A DNA stretch of 51,491 bases from assembly GCA_009838735.1 (NCBI GenBank), contig VXQZ01000034.1, forward strand, positions 1-51,491, written 5' to 3'. The stretch's first letter is position 1. Every line of letters begins with the position of its first letter. Below the pieces are notes generated by a model. It worked only from the letters and a program-made list of their open reading frames with translations. It ran no database searches and was not told the DNA's origin. This document shows, one piece after another, positions 1 to 8,184 of this stretch. The stretch is from Chloroflexota bacterium. Lineage in GTDB: Bacteria; Chloroflexota; Dehalococcoidia; Bin125. The translations under genes and the position numbers were made by a program.

Positions 1-167
1 AAGCACATCTGCGCTTACGTTTTTTATTCGGTTGTGGTGGGCTCGGATATTTTTTTAAGAGTCTGGGGTTGGGGTTGGGCATGGGGCGCTCCGTTCACTG
101 AGAGGTACATATGTTCTGTGTATGGTATGCGGATTGGAGACGGTCGTGGATGCGCGGATGTGGCGCC

Positions 168-222
168 GTTGATGGAGATCGCGGGCTGGGCCCCGCGTCA
201 AGCGCGGGGCATCGGAGGGGGA
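168..222 (+). repeat. 55-bp direct repeat with hairpin, copy 1
   Basis: This copy matches 277-331 at 50 of 55 positions. Its core is a hairpin with arms ccccgcg and cgcgggg around the loop tcaag. One pair of differences between the copies is compensatory: the loop-closing pair is G-C here and A-T in copy 2. This points to selection or spread as a folded element. Confidence 0.8.
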
Positions 223-276
223 GGGGGTATCGGGAAGCAGAGTGGGGCTGCTCGTGGGAAGTGCGGGCTGTGGGCT

Positions 277-331
277 GTTGATGGCGATCGCGGTCTGGGC
301 CCCGCATCGAGTGCGGGGCATCGGAGGGGGA
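277..331 (+). repeat. 55-bp direct repeat with hairpin, copy 2
   Basis: Second copy of the 168-222 element, with arms ccccgca and tgcgggg around tcgag. The same hairpin with loop tcaag occurs inside another repeat at 1384-1402. Confidence 0.8.
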
Positions 332-372
332 GATGGCGCGGATAGAGGGAGGATTTGCGGGATGGGTCGGAG

Positions 373-411
373 GGCCCTCACCCTAACCCTCTCCCTCGGG
401 GAGAGGGGATC
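373..411 (+). repeat. CCCTCACCCT palindromic repeat (family A)
   Basis: The pattern is a ccctcaccctaa lead followed by a palindrome of ctctccct type and its complement. Related copies lie at 1369-1425, 8049-8087, 33939-33974 (minus), 34023-34063 and 48935-48975, all between genes. Translations give spurious Pro/Arg/Glu-rich peptides seen in many automatic annotations. Confidence 0.85.
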
Positions 412-436
412 GAATGGGAGGGGGCAGTGTGTTTGG

Positions 437-1201
437 CTAGGACACGATTGCTTCGGCGAGGGGTTCGGGGGCGTCGGACTCGAGGTTGTGGCCGCCCGCG
501 ATCTCGATCAACTCGGCGTTTCCGAGGAGGGTGCGGTACTGGTCGGCGACGGTGGGTGGGACGACGGTGTCGTCGGCGCCTCGGATGACCTTTGTGGGGG
601 TGTTGACGTTGGGCAGGAGGTGGGGGAGGGTCTGGCTGTAGAGGAAGGGTTTCCAGGCGGTGCGGGCGGTCATTTCTCGGTTGGCGTCCCAGGCGACGAG
701 CTGGTCGGTTGAGACTTCCTCGCCATAGAGGGCGGTGAAGTTGGCGGGGTCGGCGAAGCAGGACTTGACGTAGTCGGCGTGGGCCTCGAGGAACTGATCG
801 CGGATTTCGCCGTCTTCGGGCTGCAGACCGACGGCGTTGACGAGGACGAGGCCGCTGAGGCGGGACTGGTTGGCGGTGGCCATCTCGGCGGCGATGTAGC
901 CGCCGAAGCCGAGGCCGACCACGGTGACATCGCCGACGCCGAGTTCGTCGAGCAACAGGGAGCAGATGGCGGCGAGGTCGCGGACGCTGCGCATCCAGTC
1001 GCCGCGCTCGGTGCCGTCCCAGCCGGGCAGGGTGGGCAGAATGACGTCGCGACTGCCGGAGAGGGCGTTGTGAAACTCGAGCCAACCGGGATTGCCGGTC
1101 TCGTGGTGGATGACGAGGACCGATGGACCTTCGCCGCCGCGGAGGACCTGGATGGGGAGGCCGGCGACCTCGATGGTGGACTCGGTGTAGCCGTCGGTCA
1201 T
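437..1201 (-). CDS. alpha/beta hydrolase-fold protein with Gly at the nucleophile position
   Basis: A 254-residue protein of the alpha/beta hydrolase fold. The N-terminal strand and HHETGNPG oxyanion-type loop lie near residues 27-39. The nucleophile elbow reads VVGLGFGGY, so the usual G-x-S-x-G is G96-L97-G98-F99-G100 with Gly where the catalytic Ser should be. The acid (D210/D211 in GADDTVVPP) and the His (H238 in GGHNLESD) are both present. It is therefore either a non-hydrolytic member (lyase, binding or cofactor-free oxygenase-like use of the fold) or an inactive paralogue. The start is ATG at 1201. It stands alone, and both flanks carry repeats. Substrate unknown. Confidence 0.8.
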   Translation of the reverse strand: MTDGYTESTIEVAGLPIQVLRGGEGPSVLVIHHETGNPGWLEFHNALSGSRDVILPTLPGWDGTERGDWMRSVRDLAAICSLLLDELGVGDVTVVGLGFGGYIAAEMATANQSRLSGLVLVNAVGLQPEDGEIRDQFLEAHADYVKSCFADPANFTALYGEEVSTDQLVAWDANREMTARTAWKPFLYSQTLPHLLPNVNTPTKVIRGADDTVVPPTVADQYRTLLGNAELIEIAGGHNLESDAPEPLAEAIVS

Positions 1202-1305
1202 GGTGGGGCCCTCTCTACCTCAGTTCTGCGGTTCCAGCGGCATGGTACGGCAGGGCATTTGGAAGGCCTGCGCTGGTAGGCTCGCTGCAATGGAGCGGCG
1301 GAGGG

Positions 1306-1353
1306 GAGCCCCCTCTGTCACTTCGTGACATCTCCCCCCGAAAGGGGGGAGAA
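1306..1353 (+). repeat. CCCCCTCTG double-hairpin repeat (family C)
   Basis: Two successive hairpins: tgtcac-ttc-gtgaca (1316-1330) and an 8-bp stem ctcccccc/ggggggag with loop gaaa (1332-1351). A second copy at 51107-51157 keeps both stems while changing loop sequence and the first stem, so structure is conserved over sequence. Confidence 0.75.
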
Positions 1354-1368
1354 ATGAGAAGTGTGAGA

Positions 1369-1425
1369 GCCCTCACCCTAACCCCCCGCATCAAGTGCGG
1401 GGCAAGCTCTCCCTCAGGGAGAGGG
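1369..1425 (+). repeat. family A repeat with a nested hairpin
   Basis: The element begins and ends like other family A copies. Between the ccctaac lead and the ctctccct palindrome it carries an extra hairpin, ccccgca-tcaag-tgcgggg (1384-1402). This is the same hairpin found in the 168-222 and 277-331 repeats. The composite ends just before the pepN start and creates a false N-terminal extension of that reading frame. Confidence 0.8.
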
Positions 1426-1451
1426 GACCTGATGGGCGGGAAGGTATCGAG

Positions 1452-4031
1452 ATGGCAGAGACAACTACTGACACGTTGAACGTGCTGAGCGAGGTGGAGG
1501 CTCAGGAGCGGGCGGGACGGGTTTCGGATGTTGGATACACGCTTGCTCTGAGTCTGAGCAAGGGGTCTCCGACGTATGGGGGATCGGTGCGAGTTCGGTT
1601 CAGTCTTGACGACCCGTCGGTGGGGACGTTTCTTGATTGCACGTCGAAGTCGATTGATTCGCTCTCGGTCAACGGTGCCGCGGTAGACGTGAAGCACGAG
1701 CGCAATCGGCTGTACCTGGAGGGCTCCGACCTGTCGGCCGAGAACGTGGTGGAGATTTCGTATACGAACGAGTACGACCACATTGGGGCGGGGCTGCACC
1801 AGTTCGTCGATCCGGAGGACGGAGAGGAGTACCTCTACACGCACTTCGAGCCGTACGACGCGCACCGCTTGCTGCCCTGCTTCGACCAGCCGGACATCAA
1901 GGCGTCGCTGGACCTGACCGTGACGGCGCCATCGGAGTGGGAAGTGGCGGCGAACTATCCGGTGGTGTCGTCGTCGGACGCGGGCGACGGTCGGACGACG
2001 CATGTGTTCACCGAGACGCCTCGCATTTCAACGTATCTCTATGCGTTCATTGCGGGGCCATACAAGCGTTATGAGGACACCTGGTCGGACGCGGCGGGAC
2101 AGACGTCGCTGGGCGTGCTCTGCCGCGAGTCGATCGCTCCCTACTTTGACCCCGACGAGTTTTTCGAGGTCACGCGCAACGGGTTGACTTTTTTCTCGGA
2201 GTTCTTTGATTTCCGCTACCCGTTCGACAAGTACGACCAGGTGTTTGTGCCCGAGTTCAACATGGGCGCGATGGAGAACGTGGGCTGCATCACGTTCTCG
2301 GAGCGGATGATCTTCCGCGACCCGCCGACCGAGATTCAGCGGCTGAACCGGGCCGAGGTGGTGCTGCACGAGATGGCGCACATGTGGTTCGGCGACCTGG
2401 TCACGATGCGCTGGTGGAACGACCTGTGGCTGAACGAGTCGTTCGCGACCTACATGGCTTACCTGGCGATGGAGCACGCGACTCGCTGGTCGGAGAGCGC
2501 CTGGTCGGCGTTCCATGCCCGGATGAAGGCGTGGGCGTACGAACAGGACCAGCTGCCGACGACTCACCCAATCGCCGGCGACGTGCCGGACACGGACGCG
2601 ACCTTCCTCAACTTCGACGGGATCACGTACGGCAAGGGCGCGGCGGTGCTGAAGCAGCTCGTGGCGTTCCTGGGCGCGGACGGCTTCCGCGACGGGATGC
2701 GCGACTACTTCCAGACGCACGCCTGGGGCAACACGACGCTGGCCGACTTCCTCGCGGCGCTGGAGCGCGGCTCGGGACGCGAACTGGGGCGCTGGTCAGA
2801 GGCCTGGCTGGAGACGGCCGGCGTCAACACGATTGCGCCGCAGTGGGACGTTGCTGAGGGATCGGTCAACTCGTTCACGATTCAACAGACGGCGCCGGCC
2901 GAGCATCCGACGCTGCGTCCGCACCGAACCGAGATCGCGGTCTACGACCGCTCGGACGACGGGCCGCGACTGCGTGACGCGCAGCCGGTTGATATCGACG
3001 GGGCGTCGACGGTGATCGAGGAGCTGTCGGGCGCGGCTGCGCCGGCGGCGGTGTTCCCCAATCATGACGATCACGCGTTCGCCAAGATTGCGCTGGACGA
3101 ACGGACGCTGGCGTTCGTGCAGGACGAGCTGGATCGATTCCCGGACGGCTTCCAGCGGCTGCTCCTCTGGCACACGCTGTGGGACATGGTCAGGGACCAG
3201 CAATTCTCGGCGGCGGATTATGCGGCGCTGGCGACCGACAAACTGGCCTCGGAGCGCACGCTGGAGATCGCTCAGACGGTGGCGTACAACGCGCTGCATG
3301 CGGTGAGCTCGTATCTGCCAGATGAGATGCGCCTTGCGAGTGCGGCGGGGCTCTATGGGTTCGCGCGGGAACAGCTGTTCTCGGCTACTGAGCAGGATTT
3401 CCGGATCATGTGGTCGCGGGTGATGCTCGGCGCGGCCCAGAACGTGGAGCACATCGGCGAGGCGCTGGCGTTGGTCGATGAGGGGACGGGGATTAGCGGA
3501 TTCGAACTGGATCAGGACATGCGCTGGTCGCTGGTGACCAAGGCGACAGCGTACGGGATCGCCGGCGGATTCGAACGGCTCGACGCTGAGCTAGAGCGTG
3601 ATGGATCAGACCGTGGGCGGCGGGCGGCGGAGCAGATTCGCACGTCGCGGGCCGACGCGGAGGTCAAGGCGGAAGCGTGGACGCGTTACCAGGAGGACAC
3701 CGAAGCGTCGTTGCAGATGCTGACGGCGTCGATGCACGGGTTCTGGTGGAAGCCGCAGGCGGAGTTGTTAGAGGGGTATACCGACCGATTCTTCGACGAG
3801 GTGCGGTCGGTGTTCGACAAGCGGGACAAGGAGTATGCGTCGCGCTTCTTCGGAGCGATGTATCCGGGTCAGATGGCGCCGTCCGATCACTTGATTGAGC
3901 GATCGGAGGCTCTGCTGGAAGAGTTGGGCGACGATCTGGTCATCCTGTCGCGTCCGCTACGAGAGGCGTTGGACGAGGCGAAGCGAGCTCGGGCCTGTCG
4001 GGCGTTTGCCGTCGCGCAGGATGGGAGCTGA
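1452..4031 (+). CDS. pepN: aminopeptidase N, M1 family zinc metallopeptidase
   Basis: An 859-residue M1 aminopeptidase that removes N-terminal residues from peptides in the cytoplasm. The exopeptidase motif GAMEN is at residues 272-276. The zinc site HEMAH is at 306-310, with the third ligand E329 in NESF (HExxH-x18-E). The N-terminal beta domain and long helical C-terminal domain match the roughly 850-residue actinobacterial-type enzymes. I place the start at ATG 1452, because the frame upstream is the translated repeat at 1369-1425. A GGGAAGG-like site precedes it. The gene ends 2 nt before the MOSC gene, so they are probably cotranscribed. With the peptidases at 10881 and 12277 it suggests peptide use. 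Confidence 0.93.
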   Translation: MAETTTDTLNVLSEVEAQERAGRVSDVGYTLALSLSKGSPTYGGSVRVRFSLDDPSVGTFLDCTSKSIDSLSVNGAAVDVKHERNRLYLEGSDLSAENVVEISYTNEYDHIGAGLHQFVDPEDGEEYLYTHFEPYDAHRLLPCFDQPDIKASLDLTVTAPSEWEVAANYPVVSSSDAGDGRTTHVFTETPRISTYLYAFIAGPYKRYEDTWSDAAGQTSLGVLCRESIAPYFDPDEFFEVTRNGLTFFSEFFDFRYPFDKYDQVFVPEFNMGAMENVGCITFSERMIFRDPPTEIQRLNRAEVVLHEMAHMWFGDLVTMRWWNDLWLNESFATYMAYLAMEHATRWSESAWSAFHARMKAWAYEQDQLPTTHPIAGDVPDTDATFLNFDGITYGKGAAVLKQLVAFLGADGFRDGMRDYFQTHAWGNTTLADFLAALERGSGRELGRWSEAWLETAGVNTIAPQWDVAEGSVNSFTIQQTAPAEHPTLRPHRTEIAVYDRSDDGPRLRDAQPVDIDGASTVIEELSGAAAPAAVFPNHDDHAFAKIALDERTLAFVQDELDRFPDGFQRLLLWHTLWDMVRDQQFSAADYAALATDKLASERTLEIAQTVAYNALHAVSSYLPDEMRLASAAGLYGFAREQLFSATEQDFRIMWSRVMLGAAQNVEHIGEALALVDEGTGISGFELDQDMRWSLVTKATAYGIAGGFERLDAELERDGSDRGRRAAEQIRTSRADAEVKAEAWTRYQEDTEASLQMLTASMHGFWWKPQAELLEGYTDRFFDEVRSVFDKRDKEYASRFFGAMYPGQMAPSDHLIERSEALLEELGDDLVILSRPLREALDEAKRARACRAFAVAQDGS

Positions 4032-4033
4032 TC

Positions 4034-4813
4034 ATGCACATTTCTGCCTGCTACACGTATCCCGTCAAGGGGATGACGACTCATTCGATGGCTTCGCTGG
4101 AGCTGCGGCCTGGGGAATCGGTTGTGGGGGATCGGGCGTTCATCTTTGCGTTTGGGAACGCGGAGCCTTCGGGATCGGTTGGCTGGGTGTCGAAGCGGCA
4201 GTCGGTGACGATGCTGAATACGCCGTACCTGCCCTGGATTGAGTCGGGTTGGGATCCTGAGGCTCGGGTGCTGTCGGTGACGGTCAAGGGTCAGACGAAG
4301 TCAGCGGCAGTGGACGACCAGGCTTCGCGGGTGGATCTGTCGGACTGGATGACCGACGTGGTGCTGGGCTTGCCCGAGAATCCGCTGCGCGGGCGGCCGG
4401 AGCGCGAGCCGCTGCGGCTGTTGGGTGACGGTGAGGCTCGGTTTACTGATCGGGGTCCGACGCAGATATCGCTGGGCGGACTGGCGTCGCTGGCCGACCT
4501 GTCGGAGAAGGCCGGCATGGATGTCGACATGCGACGGTTCCGGCTGAATTTCTCGGTGGACGGCGCCGACAAGTGGGGTGAGTTCGATTGGGTCGGCAAA
4601 CGGGTCCGGATTGGTGACTCGGTTGAGATCGACGTGACCGCGCCGATTCAGCGCTGCAATGCGGTCAATGCGTCGCCGACCGGCGAGGGCCGCGACATGG
4701 ACCTGATGAAGGTGCTGAATGCCGAATATGGCCACCTTGACTTCGGTGTCGAGGCGAACGTGATCGTCGGCGGCGAGGTGCGGATTGGGGACGAGATGAC
4801 GGTCGTGGCATAG
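4034..4813 (+). CDS. MOSC-domain protein
   Basis: A 259-residue protein with a MOSC N-terminal beta-barrel region (about 1-90, starting ISACYTYPVKGM) and a MOSC domain (about 125-255). The domain contains the family Cys in PIQRCNAVNASP (C208). MOSC proteins bind molybdenum cofactor or sulfur carriers (YcbX, mARC and the MoCo sulfurase C-terminus). The conserved Cys supports a sulfur- or Moco-binding role, but the substrate is not readable from sequence. It starts 2 nt after the pepN stop. There is no ferredoxin domain or aminotransferase domain. Confidence 0.85.
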   Translation: MHISACYTYPVKGMTTHSMASLELRPGESVVGDRAFIFAFGNAEPSGSVGWVSKRQSVTMLNTPYLPWIESGWDPEARVLSVTVKGQTKSAAVDDQASRVDLSDWMTDVVLGLPENPLRGRPEREPLRLLGDGEARFTDRGPTQISLGGLASLADLSEKAGMDVDMRRFRLNFSVDGADKWGEFDWVGKRVRIGDSVEIDVTAPIQRCNAVNASPTGEGRDMDLMKVLNAEYGHLDFGVEANVIVGGEVRIGDEMTVVA

Positions 4814-4838
4814 CGTCCGGAGAGGCCGCTGCATCGCG

Positions 4839-4844
4839 TACGCT
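4839..4844 (+). promoter_or_regulatory. TANNNT -10 box 7 nt from a start codon
   Basis: TACGCT followed by seven bases and then the ATG at 4852. The distance fits transcription starting at or next to the start codon, that is a leaderless mRNA. No Shine-Dalgarno sequence is seen. Similar sites occur at 8941, 8971, 23777, 34113 and 39015. Confidence 0.5.
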
Positions 4845-4851
4845 TGCGGCC

Positions 4852-5607
4852 ATGGAGCGCTTTCCGGAGCAGTCGTGGGATCCGCTGGACGAGCGGGTGA
4901 CGGCGTGGCTGGCTTCTTCCACAGTGACGGACGGGGCTCGGATTCCGTATGCGTCGAACTACGTGTTTCTGCTGGAACTGCAGCACGATGACGCGCCGGG
5001 CTTCGGCTACGCGGTGTACAAGCCGGGCAAGGGGGAGAACCCGCTGTGGGACTTCCCGCCCAATCTGTACCGGCGGGAAGTGGCGGCCTATCAGCTGTCG
5101 GCAGCGCTGAGTTGGGACCTGATTCCTCCGACGATCGAGCGGGCGGAGGGGATGGAGTACGGCGTCGGATCGCTGCAGGCGTACATCCCGACCGACTACA
5201 GCCGGACGTTCTTCGAGCTGCGCGAGCAGTACGCGGACGACATGCGCAAGTTCGCCGTGTTCGACTGGATTGCCAACAACGCCGACCGCAAGGGCGGGCA
5301 CATCCTCAAAGGGAATGGCGATCAGTTGTGGGGGATTGACAACGGACTGTCGTTTCACCAGGAAGAGAAGTTGCGGACCGTGATCTGGGATTACGCGGGC
5401 GAGTCAATCGCACCCGGTTTGATCGCGGACGTCGAGGAGTTGATTCCCCGTCTCGAGAGCGCAGGTGAAGCGGCAGCGCGACTCTCGGGACTGTTGAGCG
5501 ACGGCGAGATCGACGTGTTGCGGCGGCGTGCGGAACGGGTTGTGGAGGAAGGGCGATTGCCGGACCCGCCAACCGGTCGTCGTTCGTATCCATGGCCGCT
5601 GGTTTGA
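4852..5607 (+). CDS. SCO1664-family kinase-fold protein
   Basis: A 251-residue protein of the SCO1664 family, related to the HipA and phosphatidylinositol 3/4-kinase fold. Visible kinase-like elements are K57 in AVYKPGKGE (ATP-binding Lys), D145 in the NNADRKGGH catalytic loop and D163 in GIDNGLSFH (metal-binding Asp). In actinobacteria this family sits next to a histidine-phosphatase gene and mycothiol biosynthesis genes; none of those is here. The substrate is unknown. The gene starts 38 bp after the MOSC gene and probably has its own promoter (TACGCT 4839-4844). Confidence 0.8.
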   Translation: MERFPEQSWDPLDERVTAWLASSTVTDGARIPYASNYVFLLELQHDDAPGFGYAVYKPGKGENPLWDFPPNLYRREVAAYQLSAALSWDLIPPTIERAEGMEYGVGSLQAYIPTDYSRTFFELREQYADDMRKFAVFDWIANNADRKGGHILKGNGDQLWGIDNGLSFHQEEKLRTVIWDYAGESIAPGLIADVEELIPRLESAGEAAARLSGLLSDGEIDVLRRRAERVVEEGRLPDPPTGRRSYPWPLV

Positions 5608-5620
5608 GAGGAACGCTCAG

Positions 5621-8020
5621 ATGAGCAATCGAGCGCTGGAAGGACTGCTGGTCGTCGACCTGAGCTCCGGGTTGGGCGGGGCGTACTGCTCCAAGCTGCT
5701 GGGCGATCTGGGCGCGCGGGTCGTGGTGGTGGAGCCGTCCAATGGATCGGCCCTGCGCTCGTGGGGCGCAAAGGACCGGGCCTGGGGCGGTCCCTGGGCG
5801 CATCTCGCGGGCGGCAAGGAGTCAGCCGTTCCTGATGACGTCGAGTCGGCGCGCGGTTTGCTCTCAGGTCTGACGCGAACTGCCGACATCTTGATTCTCG
5901 ATGAGGGATCGCTGTGGCGTGCGGCGCTGCCGAGTGTGTTGCCGGAGCGGCTGATACGGATTGAGCTCTCGCCCTGGGGGTCCGAGGGACCATACGCCGG
6001 TTGGCGTGGCTCGGAGATCGCGACCTGGGCGATGGGCGGTTACATGTTCTTCACGGGCGATCCCGACGGTGCGCCGTTGATGATCCCGGGCGGACAGTCG
6101 GAGTTGCACGCCGGGGTCCACGCGGCGATTGGCGCGTTGACCGCGGTGCGGGAACGGCGGCGATCGGGTCATGGGCAGACGATTGAGGTGTCGGCGCTGG
6201 AGTCGAACCTCTCGGCGCATGCGTGGTTGATCTCGTCGTGGATCGCGAGTGGATCGGCGATGAACCGTGTGCCGCACGATTTCACCAAGACTCGGGATGG
6301 CTGGGCGCTGTTCATGCGTGCGGTGCCGAATCCCAATGTGTTCCTGCTGATCGATCAGCCGGAGCGGATGGAAACGGTTGAGATCAATGACATCGACGAC
6401 TGGCGCAAGCAGTTGGGTCAGCTGTATGTAGATGTCGAGTCGTGGGCGCAGGATTACGACGCGGAGGAAGTGGCGACGAAGGCACAGGAACTTCGGATCG
6501 CCTGTACGCCGGTGCTCGACGCGCGGGGGTTGTCGAACAATATCCAGATGGCGACTCGCGGGTGGTGGGAGTACGGCGACGACGCCGAGTGGGATGATCT
6601 GCGATTTCCCGGTCCGGCATACCTGATGTCGGCGACGCCGGCGGAGCGGCGAGGCGAAGCGCCGAGGCTCGGGCAGCACACGGCGGCGCTGACTGCGGAG
6701 TTCGCGTCGACGCCGGCTCCGACCCCGCCGCCCGCAATGGCGACGACCGATTTGCCGCTTGCGGGACTGAAAGTGGTCGAACTGACCGGCAACTGGGCGG
6801 GTCCGATCGTCGGACGCCACCTGGGCGATCTGGGCGCGGACGTGGTCAAGCTCGAGTGGGCGGCGCGTCCGGCGACGCGGGCGCTGTTCATGCCTGGTCC
6901 GACACAGGATCCGCAGAAGTATCCCTACGACCGCGCGATGTACTTCAACCTGCTCAATCGCAACAAGCGCGACCTGGTTGTTGACCTGGCGGCCGATGAG
7001 GGGAAGCAGATCTTCCTCGAGTTGATGCGCGAGGCGGACGTGTTCGTGGAGAACAACTCGGCTCGCGTGATGCCCAATCTCGGGCTCGACTACGAAACGG
7101 CGCGCCGGGAGAACCCGGGATTGATTTACGTCTCGATGTCCGGCTTCGGCGCGACCGGTCCCTGGCGAGACTGGTCGGCGTATGGCTCGAATATCGAGGC
7201 GTCGTCAGGGCTGGCATCGGTGACCGGCTACCACGCCGACCTGGTGCGCCGGACGCCGCTGTTCTACGCCGACCCGGTCTCCGGCAACCATGCGACAGTG
7301 GCGATCCTGGCCGCGCTGGAACATCGCGATTCGACGGGCGAGGGCCAGTACATCGATGTCGCGCTGAACGAGGCCGGGGCCGCGTACTTCTTCGAGGCGT
7401 TGATGGAGTACCAGACGACCCGTGAGATCCGCCGGCCGAACGGCAATCGCGATCGGCGCTTTGCCCCGCAGGGCGCGTACCGCTCAGCGGGCGAGGACTG
7501 CTGGATCGCCGTGTCGGTGCAGAGCGACGACGACTGGGTTGCGCTGTGCGACGTCATCGGGCGCAATGATCTGCTGGCTGATTTTGAGTTGTCGACGCTG
7601 GAAGGACGGACCGCTCGTCACGACGAGCTCGACGCCGCGATCGAAGCCTGGACGAGCGAACGCGAGCAGTACGAAGGTGCGTGGGATTTGCAGCGCGGCG
7701 GCGTCTCGGCGGCGCCGATCCTGGCGAACTGGCAGGTGCTGCACGACCCGCACATCCATGCCAGCAGGTTTTACCAATGGGTCGAGCATTCGGTCGTCGG
7801 TGTCTATCCATACCCCAGCTGGCCCTGGCGATTCAGCAGAACCAAGCCGTCGATCCGACGCGCTGCGCCCCGGTTTGCCGAGCACAACCACGAGGTACTG
7901 TCGGAGCTGGGCTACGACGACGAGCAGATCGCGGAGCTGTACGCGCTGGAGATCACTTCGGATGTCCCGACTGCGCCGGTCCTGATTGCAAGGAGCGGGC
8001 TGAGCTCGTCGGATGATTGA
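5621..8020 (+). CDS. two-domain family III (CaiB/BaiF) CoA-transferase, asymmetric
   Basis: A 799-residue fusion of two CaiB/BaiF domains (about 1-375 and 383-799). Family III enzymes move CoA between carboxylic acids through an aspartyl-CoA thioester (D169 in formyl-CoA transferase). In domain 2 the Asp is present (D551, YADPVSG). In domain 1 the equivalent position is E161 (QSELHAG), and the NRNKR motif, present in domain 2, is missing. One half is thus probably structural or substrate-binding. The start at ATG 5621 follows GAGAGGA with good spacing and lies 13 nt after the previous stop. The architecture matches the split pair 18075/19279 in the same order. Substrate unknown. Confidence 0.9.
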   Translation: MSNRALEGLLVVDLSSGLGGAYCSKLLGDLGARVVVVEPSNGSALRSWGAKDRAWGGPWAHLAGGKESAVPDDVESARGLLSGLTRTADILILDEGSLWRAALPSVLPERLIRIELSPWGSEGPYAGWRGSEIATWAMGGYMFFTGDPDGAPLMIPGGQSELHAGVHAAIGALTAVRERRRSGHGQTIEVSALESNLSAHAWLISSWIASGSAMNRVPHDFTKTRDGWALFMRAVPNPNVFLLIDQPERMETVEINDIDDWRKQLGQLYVDVESWAQDYDAEEVATKAQELRIACTPVLDARGLSNNIQMATRGWWEYGDDAEWDDLRFPGPAYLMSATPAERRGEAPRLGQHTAALTAEFASTPAPTPPPAMATTDLPLAGLKVVELTGNWAGPIVGRHLGDLGADVVKLEWAARPATRALFMPGPTQDPQKYPYDRAMYFNLLNRNKRDLVVDLAADEGKQIFLELMREADVFVENNSARVMPNLGLDYETARRENPGLIYVSMSGFGATGPWRDWSAYGSNIEASSGLASVTGYHADLVRRTPLFYADPVSGNHATVAILAALEHRDSTGEGQYIDVALNEAGAAYFFEALMEYQTTREIRRPNGNRDRRFAPQGAYRSAGEDCWIAVSVQSDDDWVALCDVIGRNDLLADFELSTLEGRTARHDELDAAIEAWTSEREQYEGAWDLQRGGVSAAPILANWQVLHDPHIHASRFYQWVEHSVVGVYPYPSWPWRFSRTKPSIRRAAPRFAEHNHEVLSELGYDDEQIAELYALEITSDVPTAPVLIARSGLSSSDD

Positions 8021-8048
8021 ACGCTCCGCCACCGAGCACCTGCGCGTC

Positions 8049-8087
8049 GGCCCTCACCCCAGCCCTCTCCCGGAGGGAGAGGGAGTC
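8049..8087 (+). repeat. CCCTCACCCC palindromic repeat (family A)
   Basis: Palindrome ccctctccc-gga-gggagaggg preceded by the ccctcacccc lead. It sits between the convergent ends of the CoA-transferase gene and the IMP cyclohydrolase gene. It has no T-run, so it is not a classical terminator. Confidence 0.75.
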
Positions 8088-8184
8088 ACACGCTCCCGAG
8101 GCGTCACGAGATATCGGGAAGGATTGACCTCAGGCTGCTCAGAACCGGAGCGTGTTCGTGGAGGTCTCACCTTGCGGGGATGTC

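Larger units (their letters stand above)
1..436. other. gene-free left edge carrying repeats
   Basis: I see no convincing coding region. The open frames here are G-rich translations of repeats and have no recognisable domain. The stretch holds two T-runs near 19-25 and 49-56, a duplicated 55-bp element (168-222 and 277-331) and one copy of the CCCTCACCCT palindromic repeat (373-411). The hydrolase gene on the minus strand ends at 437, so this region lies downstream of it. Confidence 0.6.

Noticed and set aside
168-331. CRISPR array from the repeated 55-bp element
   Set aside because: Only two copies, 54-bp spacing, long palindromes and no cas genes anywhere in the window.
437-1201. Sequencing error explaining the missing nucleophile Ser
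   Set aside because: Gly codon ggc to a Ser codon agc needs one base, so an error cannot be excluded, but neighbouring residues and frame are intact. I keep the observation and give the homologue check.
1395-1451. N-terminal extension of the pepN frame
   Set aside because: It is the translation of the palindromic repeat at 1369-1425; the M1 protein proper begins at ATG 1452.
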